A stretch of DNA of 6,873 nucleotides from an uncultured archaeon. GTDB taxonomy: Archaea > Korarchaeota > Korarchaeia > Korarchaeales > Korarchaeaceae. The stretch covers positions 1 to 6,873 of the forward strand of contig CALJEO010000045.1 of assembly GCA_938073845.1 (NCBI GenBank), given 5' to 3'. This document shows, piece by piece, positions 1 to 4,859 of the stretch. Under the pieces are notes generated by a model. The model did no database searches, was not told where the DNA came from, and worked only from the letters and a program-made list of their open reading frames with translations. Made by a program: the position numbers and the translations under genes. Positions within the stretch are counted from its first letter, which is position 1; the number at the start of each line of letters is the position of its first letter.

Positions 1-29
1 CGGCGCGCGTCAATGAGTTCCTAGGTAGG
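1..29 (+). other. left edge, open reading frame upstream of the GNAT gene
   Basis: The frame of the acetyltransferase gene has no stop from base 3 onward, so its true start could lie outside the window. The other two forward frames close quickly (TGA at 14-16, TAG at 22-24), so the tail of an upstream gene could end here in either one. No convincing Shine-Dalgarno site or TATA element is visible in these few bases. Confidence 0.5.
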
Positions 30-917
30 GTGTTCGTTAAAGAAGTGGGGGGGAAGCTGAGGAGGATAGAGCTCAGGGAGGTAAGTGACCCAAACGACTT
101 GAGGAAGCTTGTCGATGTCCAGGTGTCTGCGTGGGGGATGGGGAGCGATAGGAGCGAAGCAGTCCCCTCGCATGTCCTCAAGGCCGCTTCAGAGAACTCG
201 GGTATCGTAGTAGCCGCCTTCGATCTGGACACGGGTGAGGCCCTGGCCTTCGCCTGGGGGTTCCTCGCGATCGATGAAGATGGACTTTACCACTACTCCC
301 ACCAGAGCGCCGTTTTGGAGGAAGCTAAGGGATCCGGATTGGGATTCTTGGTGAAGCAAGCTCAGAGAGAGGCCGCGTTGATGAGGGGTCTGAGGAGAGC
401 CAAGTGGACCTTCGATCCCATACAAGCGCTGAACACCAGGTTCAACCTGGGGAAGCTGGGTGTGATCAGCTGGGAGTACGCTGTGAACTACTACGGTTAC
501 ATGGAAGACTCACTGAACAGGGGCTTGAGAACCGATAGGTTGAAGGTCTGGTGGTTTTTAGACAGCGAGAGGGTCAGGAGGAAGGCGAGGGGGGAGTTGG
601 AGTCACCAGACTACCTGAGGGTTTTGGACGCCGGAGCGGAGGAGGTGATTGAGTTCGACGCGAGGGGGAGGCCCTCTGGCTTCAGAAGGGTGGACAGCAG
701 CTTGGTCCTGATAGAGATACCTAGGAACCTGAACGAAGCTAGGGCCAGCGGTACCACAGACCTCTGGAGGGAGAGCGTGGCCAAGGCCATGATCCACTAC
801 ATGGGCAGGGGCTACATAGACTTCGAGGCCGTGCGCGATGAGGAGAGCGGGAGGGTATTTCATCTACTCTGGAGAAACTCCTTGGAGGAGATACTGAGGG
901 GATCGACCTTATATTAG
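30..917 (+). CDS. GNAT-superfamily acetyltransferase, COG3375 type
   Basis: Predicted acetyl-CoA-dependent N-acetyltransferase whose substrate is not known for this family. The 295-residue protein is about the usual family length. The acetyl-CoA-binding motif A appears as EAKGSGLGFLVKQAQRE (about residues 98-114), followed by the family hallmarks KWTFDPIQALNTRFNLGKLG (125-144) and NYYGYMEDSLNRGLRTDRL (153-171). The C-terminal part has the expected IEIPRN and GYIDFEAV segments. The chosen start is a GTG placing the first beta-strand (RRIELREV) at residues 11-18, as is typical. The frame is open to the window edge, so a slightly longer N-terminus is possible. The gene converges on rpoL with four bases between stop codons. 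It appears functionally unrelated to the operon it faces. The family call is strong; the biochemical role is not determined. Confidence 0.85.
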   Translation: MFVKEVGGKLRRIELREVSDPNDLRKLVDVQVSAWGMGSDRSEAVPSHVLKAASENSGIVVAAFDLDTGEALAFAWGFLAIDEDGLYHYSHQSAVLEEAKGSGLGFLVKQAQREAALMRGLRRAKWTFDPIQALNTRFNLGKLGVISWEYAVNYYGYMEDSLNRGLRTDRLKVWWFLDSERVRRKARGELESPDYLRVLDAGAEEVIEFDARGRPSGFRRVDSSLVLIEIPRNLNEARASGTTDLWRESVAKAMIHYMGRGYIDFEAVRDEESGRVFHLLWRNSLEEILRGSTLY

Positions 918-921
918 GGGA

Positions 922-1215
922 TCAGCCCTTCATACCGCTCACTTGCTCAATGAAGGTCCTTTCAAGAGCTTCGTACTTCCCCATCAATCTCCTGAGAGAC
1001 TCCTTCAGTACATCCCTGGGGTTGAGGCCCTCCTTCACCCTGAGGAAGAGCACGGATTCCTCCTTCAGGGGGTGAGGCACATCATAACCAGCGAACTCCA
1101 CCTCCTCCAGAGAGTTGAGCTCGTCGACCAGGGGGTCCAGCAAGGTGTAGGTCTCACCCCTCACTATCACCCTTATCTCGTTGTTGGAGACTTTGATCAC
1201 CTCAATATCCACCAT
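922..1215 (-). CDS. rpoL: DNA-directed RNA polymerase subunit L (Rpo11)
   Basis: Small RNA polymerase assembly subunit, homologous to eukaryotic Rpb11/AC19 and to the dimerisation domain of bacterial alpha, which pairs with RpoD. The 97-residue protein shows the family pattern: a TYTLLDPLVDEL segment (about residues 22-33, ATG numbering) in place of the usual HTLxN helix start, then FAGYDVPHPL (about 41-50), and a long C-terminal helix ending in EQVSGMKG. I chose the ATG at 1215 because GGAGGTGA lies just upstream with the GGAGG core five bases away. The in-frame GTG at 1221 would sit inside that site. The gene overlaps the preceding one by 14 bases and is the last gene of the cluster. The His and Asn normally found in the HTLxN motif are Tyr and Asp here. 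Length and the PHPL motif leave little doubt about the family. Confidence 0.88.
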   Translation of the reverse strand: MVDIEVIKVSNNEIRVIVRGETYTLLDPLVDELNSLEEVEFAGYDVPHPLKEESVLFLRVKEGLNPRDVLKESLRRLMGKYEALERTFIEQVSGMKG

Positions 1216-1840
1216 CCTCACCTCCTGTCAGCTTCCTTCTCAGCTCCCTTATCACCAGCTCCGGATCGATCCTGAAGTACCAGACCCCGTCCTCTCCCTT
1301 CTCCAGAAAGCCCTCCTGCTCTGCTAGCTCTAATACATCGATGGGAGAGACGCCTGAGCTCACAGCAACAGCTACAAGTACTTCCCTAGCCTTCTTCTGC
1401 CTCACTTCGTACTTTATCTCCTCCAGCAAGGATTTGAGCTCAGACATGAGATCCACCATCTCATCAGGTTCCAGTTCCGTGAGCAGGAGATCTCCCCTCC
1501 AGACAGCGGTCAGCCCAGCTGCTTCCAGTGAGAGCGTCAGGAGGCTCATTGAAACTCCCCCGTGCTCGGTCAGCCACTCAGATGGGTACCTGTAGAGATC
1601 GCCCAAGGGATTCCTGACAATCTTGAAGTTCCTATAGGATCTCCTTATGATGGTCTCTGAGTCCTTCAGCTCCTCCTTACCCCCGAATATGGTTATCTTC
1701 AATCCGGAGTCTGCGGAGTATTTACAGGAGTAATTCCTACCCTCCATCCTCTTCTCGAGGTAATCTAAGAAATCCGAGAGTTCAGAAGGGTCTATCGGGA
1801 GGACCAAGCTCCTCTTACCCTCATTTCCTCTCCTTAACAT
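1202..1840 (-). CDS. DUF2067-like archaeal protein of unknown function
   Basis: No function is known; the resemblance to archaeal DUF2067 proteins rests on the N-terminal pattern and the csl4/rpoL neighbourhood. The 212-residue soluble protein has no signal peptide or membrane segment. Residues 11-78 read as beta-alpha-beta-beta-alpha (SLVLPIDP strand, FLDYLEKRM helix, GLKITIFGG strand, then an ETIIRRSYRNFKIVR helix), compatible with a KH-like or ferredoxin-like fold. Residues 79-125 contain an aromatic stretch (YRYPSEWL) and hydrophobic strands. Residues 126-150 form a charged helix. Residues 150-204 (KAREVLVAVAVSSGVSPIDV, then EGFLEKGEDGVWYFRI) look like a winged helix. The gene starts 20 bases inside csl4 and runs 14 bases into rpoL, so it is probably translationally coupled. 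The upstream AAGGT abuts the ATG and is a poor ribosome site. A role in RNA or nucleoprotein binding is inference only. Confidence 0.6.
   Translation of the reverse strand: MLRRGNEGKRSLVLPIDPSELSDFLDYLEKRMEGRNYSCKYSADSGLKITIFGGKEELKDSETIIRRSYRNFKIVRNPLGDLYRYPSEWLTEHGGVSMSLLTLSLEAAGLTAVWRGDLLLTELEPDEMVDLMSELKSLLEEIKYEVRQKKAREVLVAVAVSSGVSPIDVLELAEQEGFLEKGEDGVWYFRIDPELVIRELRRKLTGGEDGGY
1218..1225 (-). promoter_or_regulatory. Shine-Dalgarno site of rpoL
   Basis: The minus strand reads GGAGGTGA, a full match to the complement of the archaeal 16S rRNA 3' end, two bases before the ATG at 1215 (five bases from the GGAGG core). It lies within the last codons of the upstream DUF2067-like gene (the GGEDGG stretch) and decides the rpoL start over the GTG at 1221. 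Confidence 0.75.
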
Positions 1841-2402
1841 ACCTTATCAGCCCTTCCTTGAAGGGGTTCCACCCGTACCTGCTGCTCAACCTCTTATCGA
1901 GGTATATCCTCCCGCAGCTCCTACATATTAAAGTGTATCCGACCCCCCTCTCAAGCACAGATCCGCATGCCTCACAGATGCTCCTAACAACACCGAGCTC
2001 GCTGAAGCCCTCCATCGTGGTGGTGATCACGCCGTTCTCAACGCTCTCCACCCTAACTATAACAAGATCGCTCGGCCTGGCTCCTAGGTTAGATGCCCTC
2101 TTGGGCATGATAGCGTGGACCGGCGGGATCAAGAGGCCTACCCTGGGCCTCAGCAGTATGGTGAGGAACAGGTTGAAGTTGTTCCTATCGGCGCCCCTGA
2201 TCTCACCCAAGACGATCTCCCCAACTCTAAGGGGAAGGAGAGCTCTCCTAACCGGTTTCACCGATACCTCGAGGCCCTTACTGTCCAAAAATCCTAATTG
2301 GGAGGAATAAAGTACACCCCCTACTTCGAATATCCCCTCCCCCTTTATGTACTCCTCAACGACACCTATCCTCTCTCCGGGTACCACTAAACTATCTCTC
2401 AC
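1821..2402 (-). CDS. csl4: Exosome RNA-binding subunit Csl4
   Basis: Cap subunit of the archaeal RNA exosome, which with Rrp4 sits on the Rrp41-Rrp42 ring and feeds RNA to it for 3'-5' degradation or tailing. The 193 residues show the three expected parts. The N-terminal domain begins VVPGERIGVVEEYIKGEG (about 6-23). A central S1-type beta-barrel (about 58-130) includes GEIVLGEI, PVHAIMPK and DLVIVRVESVENGVI. A C-terminal zinc ribbon has CEAC and CRSC knuckles (Cys143, Cys146, Cys160, Cys163). All four metal-binding cysteines are present. The start is a GTG preceded by a strong ribosome site with the right spacing; a second GTG five codons on lacks one. The gene overlaps the methyltransferase upstream by 11 bases and the DUF2067-like gene downstream by 20 bases. 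Confidence 0.92.
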   Translation of the reverse strand: MRDSLVVPGERIGVVEEYIKGEGIFEVGGVLYSSQLGFLDSKGLEVSVKPVRRALLPLRVGEIVLGEIRGADRNNFNLFLTILLRPRVGLLIPPVHAIMPKRASNLGARPSDLVIVRVESVENGVITTTMEGFSELGVVRSICEACGSVLERGVGYTLICRSCGRIYLDKRLSSRYGWNPFKEGLIRYVKERK

Positions 2403-3018
2403 CCCTGATCACCTCGAACCTCAGGATCTCCACGGGTATCCTCACAAACCTCCTCCTATGGTAGGGGAAAATCCTCTCGAGGGGAAAGGGCCACCTCTCT
2501 ATGTGAGTCAGTGAGGCTCCCCTCCTGAGGGCGAATTCCCTCAGGAAATCGGAGTTGCCCGCGATGTGCAGGGAGTACGTGACCTTCGACCTCCTCAGAG
2601 CTACGTCCAGGAACAGAGTATCCGTGTGTCTCCTCCTGGTCCCGAAGGGGGGGTTCTGTATCACGGTATCCACCATCTCCGAGAAATCCCTGACGTCCAT
2701 CACGAGGAAGTCCACCCTATCGGAAAGATCTAGCCTCTTAGCGTTCATCCTCGCGATCTCAACTGCCTCAGGGTCTCTATCTATCCCTACGGCTTGGGAG
2801 GCCCCATAGAGCACCGAGCCTATGGCCAGTATCCCGTTACCGCAACCCAGGTCGGCCACCTTCTTCCCCTCCAGATCGCCCATCATGTGCGACATGTGAA
2901 TCATCGCAGCAGCTAGCTCGGCTGGTGTGGGACACTGCTCCAGCTCGGGCTTTGGGTTCCTGTAGCCCTCTAACCGCTGCAATATTATTTCAAGCTCCCT
3001 CTTCGTCCTTACCTCCAT
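2392..3018 (-). CDS. METTL5-like N6-adenine RNA methyltransferase
   Basis: SAM-dependent Rossmann-fold methyltransferase of the COG2263/METTL5 group; human METTL5 makes m6A in small-subunit rRNA with the partner TRMT112. Residues 54-64 carry SAM motif I (VADLGCGNGIL), Asp80 in VGIDRD ends the second strand as the ribose-binding acidic residue, and NPPF at 122-125, continuing as GTRRRHTD, is the N6-amino-methyltransferase catalytic motif IV. The 208-residue length fits. The N-terminal LEQYPT motif of the family reads LEQCPT here, with Cys29 in place of Tyr. The ATG is chosen because it gives the family-typical start just before ELEIILQRLEGY; its ribosome site is weak, and the gene begins 29 bases inside the L10e gene, suggesting coupled translation. 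rRNA is the likely target, judging from the family and the ribosomal neighbour, but this is not shown here. Confidence 0.85.
   Translation of the reverse strand: MEVRTKRELEIILQRLEGYRNPKPELEQCPTPAELAAAMIHMSHMMGDLEGKKVADLGCGNGILAIGSVLYGASQAVGIDRDPEAVEIARMNAKRLDLSDRVDFLVMDVRDFSEMVDTVIQNPPFGTRRRHTDTLFLDVALRRSKVTYSLHIAGNSDFLREFALRRGASLTHIERWPFPLERIFPYHRRRFVRIPVEILRFEVIRGER
2407..2415 (-). promoter_or_regulatory. Shine-Dalgarno site of csl4 inside the methyltransferase gene
   Basis: The minus strand reads GAGGTGATC, nine bases complementary to the archaeal anti-Shine-Dalgarno sequence, four bases before the csl4 GTG at 2402. The same nine bases are the Glu-Val-Ile codons near the methyltransferase C-terminus, so one stretch serves both coding and initiation. 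Confidence 0.75.
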
Positions 3019-3520
3019 CCAGCCTGACCACTTCTATCTTAGTCATGTAGGGGATCTTCAGCTTAGCTAACTTCATGCAGTACTTCGCCGTCTCTAGGTG
3101 AGGGGAGTTCACCCTGATGAACATTATCACATCTCCGCCCCTTATCTGGGCTGCCCTGGCATCGGGCTTACCGAAGGCGAGCCTCATACCCTTCTGAAGC
3201 CTCTCCGCTTTATGAACTCCAGCCATGGCGTGCTTCCTAAGTATGTGGTGGGGATAGTGTATTATCTTGAAGAAGTAAGCCTCTTCAGAAGGTATCGCCT
3301 TTCTTATCTGCGACATCACAGTCATCCTAGCTGCCTCAAGCGCGTTACTCCTAACTTGAAAGCTGGCCTCAGCGACCATCCTGACCTCGTACTCGAAATC
3401 CCCATGGACGTTTCCGTGATCGAACTTCGTTATCTTGCTATACGGAATGCTCTTTATGTACTCCTTCCTGGTGTAGGGCCTCTGAAGGGCCCTATAGTTC
3501 CTAGCTGGTCTCAGCGACAT
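2990..3520 (-). CDS. rpl10e: Large-subunit ribosomal protein L10e (uL16)
   Basis: Archaeal/eukaryotic L10e, equivalent to bacterial L16, binds 23S rRNA near the A- and P-site tRNAs. The 176 residues align in order with family hallmarks: RPARNYR at the N-terminus, YTRKEYI (16-22), ITKFDHGN (30-37), RSNALEAAR (57-65), KIIHYPHHILREH-like segment (85-97, here with RKH), the loop ERLQKGMRLAFGKPDARAA (106-124), and GGDVIMFIRVN (128-138). The loop between 100 and 119, which approaches the peptidyl transferase centre, is intact. A short acidic tail (KDEEGA) is not part of the core fold. The ATG overlaps the TAA of the upstream gene (TAATG), and GGTGAAAGG lies just upstream. Its placement between two RNA methyltransferase genes points to shared expression with rRNA/tRNA modification enzymes. 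Confidence 0.95.
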   Translation of the reverse strand: MSLRPARNYRALQRPYTRKEYIKSIPYSKITKFDHGNVHGDFEYEVRMVAEASFQVRSNALEAARMTVMSQIRKAIPSEEAYFFKIIHYPHHILRKHAMAGVHKAERLQKGMRLAFGKPDARAAQIRGGDVIMFIRVNSPHLETAKYCMKLAKLKIPYMTKIEVVRLDGGKDEEGA

Positions 3521-4233
3521 TATCCTTTCACCCTCCCGAGAGCCTCCCTCACAGCCTTTATAATACCTAACGTTGCTAGGGCCTCCTCCCCGGATACACC
3601 GCAGGGGAAGGTTCTCTCCACCAGGCTCCTGATGGTCTTCAGGGCGCGTTCCTTATCTCTAACATCCCCCAGAAGGTCCAGGATATCGCTCAAGCACCTG
3701 AGCATCACTTCCCTCACCTCCCTAGGTACTGGAGCCACTCTGAACCTGGATGAATCCCTGAAAGCTAAGAAGAACTCATAAAGCATTATGGCCGCTGCGT
3801 TGGCTAAGTTCAGAGCCGGATACTCCTCGCTAGAGGGTATCGTCATGACGATATCGCACATCGATAGCTCCTCCGTCTTCAGCCCTATGGACTCACGCCC
3901 TAGTACCAATCCGTAAACTGCGTCCCAGCTCAGGTTGGAAGTGAGCTCCCTTAAGGTCACGGCTCTCCTCTCAACCGAGTACCTACTTACCCTAGCGGTG
4001 GTGCCTATCACCAGGTCTATGCCCCTCCTGGCCTCCTCGAGCGTCGCCAGCACATCAGCTCCCTCGATCACATCCCTAGCCCTCATAGCGGCAGCTAGCA
4101 CCCTATCGAAGCTCTCGAACATGGGTCTCACTATCCTCAGTCTCTTGAATCCGAAGTTCTTCATGGCTCTAGCGATCATACCGACGTTATCTGCCTTCTC
4201 CGGTTCCACAAGTATAACCACAAGGTCCGGCAT
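3520..4233 (-). CDS. trmJ: TrmJ-like SPOUT RNA 2'-O-methyltransferase
   Basis: SPOUT-class (TrmH/SpoU) methyltransferase; archaeal TrmJ methylates the 2'-OH of C32 in tRNA using SAM. All three SPOUT motifs are present. Motif 1 is NVGMIARAMKNFGF (16-29) with Asn16 and Arg22. Motif 2 is GLVLGRESIGLKTEEL (108-123) with the GRE core. Motif 3 is IPSSEEYPALNLANAAAIML (132-151), which forms part of the SAM-binding knot. Residues 165-237 form a helical C-terminal extension, which in TrmJ helps tRNA binding. The 237-residue length is normal. The ATG at 4233 lies about 26 bases from the centre of an AT-rich promoter element, with no real ribosome site before it, so the transcript is probably leaderless. 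It is the first gene of the six-gene cluster. TrmJ is the best subfamily match, although another SpoU member acting on rRNA cannot be excluded. Confidence 0.85.
   Translation of the reverse strand: MPDLVVILVEPEKADNVGMIARAMKNFGFKRLRIVRPMFESFDRVLAAAMRARDVIEGADVLATLEEARRGIDLVIGTTARVSRYSVERRAVTLRELTSNLSWDAVYGLVLGRESIGLKTEELSMCDIVMTIPSSEEYPALNLANAAAIMLYEFFLAFRDSSRFRVAPVPREVREVMLRCLSDILDLLGDVRDKERALKTIRSLVERTFPCGVSGEEALATLGIIKAVREALGRVKG
3524..3532 (-). promoter_or_regulatory. Shine-Dalgarno-like site of rpl10e
   Basis: The minus strand reads GGTGAAAGG, three bases before the ATG at 3520. It contains the GGTGA core of the archaeal site and lies in the last codons (RVKG) of the upstream methyltransferase gene, supporting coupled initiation at the TAATG junction. 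Confidence 0.6.
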
Positions 4234-4252
4234 CCGACCCTATGGGAAAAGT

Positions 4253-4264
4253 GTAAATTAAAAT
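4253..4264. promoter_or_regulatory. shared AT-rich TATA-like element in the divergent gap
   Basis: The gap between the divergent trmJ-like and CDP-alcohol phosphotransferase genes contains one AT-rich island (GTAAATTAAAAT on the plus strand; TTTTAATTTA on the minus strand). Its centre near 4259 is about 26 bases from the trmJ ATG and about 31 from the ATG at 4290. These are distances expected of archaeal TATA boxes serving a leaderless and a nearly leaderless mRNA. A purine-rich GGGAAAAG at 4244-4251 could be a BRE for the plus direction. The assignment is by position and composition only. Confidence 0.55.
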
Positions 4265-4289
4265 GTGAACACGCGAGCGGGGATGCTTG

Positions 4290-4856
4290 ATGCTGGAGCA
4301 ACTCAGAGAAGCTTCATCGAGGCTTTTCGATGGACTCGCCCACATAGCGAGTAAGACGGGGATCAGTGCTAACTTCGTCACTTTCTTAGGGTTTCTATCC
4401 TTCTTAGGATCCTCAATCAGCTTACTACTGAGGAAGCCCCTCCTGGCATCCGCCCTCATCCTACTGGGTGGCTTCTTCGATCTGATGGATGGCGCTATAG
4501 CTAGGAAGAGTGGTAACTCGGGACCTAGGGGAGCTTTCATAGATTCTGTGACTGATAGGGTCGAGGATGGCCTGTTATTCATATCCATGGGGATTTACTC
4601 GAATGAGCTGCTCTGGGCAGCCCTAGCGACGCACTCCTCCATGCTGGTGAGCTACGTGAGGGCGAAATCAGAGTCCCTTGGGGTGAGGGGAACCGAGTTC
4701 AGCCTGGCTGGGAGGGGGGAGAGGATACTGCTGTCAGCTGCCTTCTGCGCCGCTGACGTGGTCGGCATGGGGCTGATAATCCTGACGTTGGTCAGCTATC
4801 TAACATGCATAGAGAGATCCTACATATTCTTCAGGGAAATTAGAAAGAGGAGTTAA
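4290..4856 (+). CDS. CDP-alcohol phosphotransferase, probable archaetidylinositol phosphate synthase
   Basis: Membrane enzyme that transfers a phospho-lipid group from a CDP-activated lipid, in archaea CDP-archaeol, to an alcohol phosphate. The catalytic signature is complete: DLMDGAIAR (64-72) followed by GAFIDSVTD (81-89), giving Asp64, Asp67, Gly68, Ala71, Arg72, Gly81, Asp85 and Asp89 in the canonical D-x2-D-G-x2-A-R-x8-G-x3-D-x3-D spacing. The later YVRAKSESLGV (122-132) and GRGERILLSAA (141-151) segments resemble archaeal archaetidylinositol phosphate synthases, so inositol-1-phosphate is the likely acceptor. Hydrophobic stretches near 29-48, 51-63, 96-121 and 147-172 fit a multi-pass membrane protein of 188 residues. 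I chose the ATG at 4290 over the adjacent in-frame TTG at 4287. The gene is divergent from the trmJ-like gene and ends three bases from the EF-2 stop. The substrate is less certain than the family. Confidence 0.85.
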   Translation: MLEQLREASSRLFDGLAHIASKTGISANFVTFLGFLSFLGSSISLLLRKPLLASALILLGGFFDLMDGAIARKSGNSGPRGAFIDSVTDRVEDGLLFISMGIYSNELLWAALATHSSMLVSYVRAKSESLGVRGTEFSLAGRGERILLSAAFCAADVVGMGLIILTLVSYLTCIERSYIFFREIRKRS

Positions 4857-4859
4857 GGC

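Noticed and set aside
1219..1221. GTG as the rpoL start codon
   Set aside because: It lies inside the GGAGGTGA ribosome site that is correctly spaced for the ATG at 1215.
1858..2310. 150-codon forward open frame opposite csl4
   Set aside because: It is antisense to a complete Csl4 with intact zinc-ribbon cysteines and shows no family motif.
3098..3781. 227-codon forward open frame opposite L10e and the TrmJ-like gene
   Set aside because: It is entirely antisense to two clearly conserved genes, has no recognisable domain, and looks like a by-product of their codon bias.
4287..4289. TTG as the phosphotransferase start codon
   Set aside because: An ATG follows immediately in frame; the TTG would add only one residue and has no support of its own.
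4187..4588. 133-codon reverse open frame across the divergent gap and the phosphotransferase gene
   Set aside because: It runs antisense through the conserved catalytic motif of the phosphotransferase and spans the promoter gap; the composition resembles a shadow frame.
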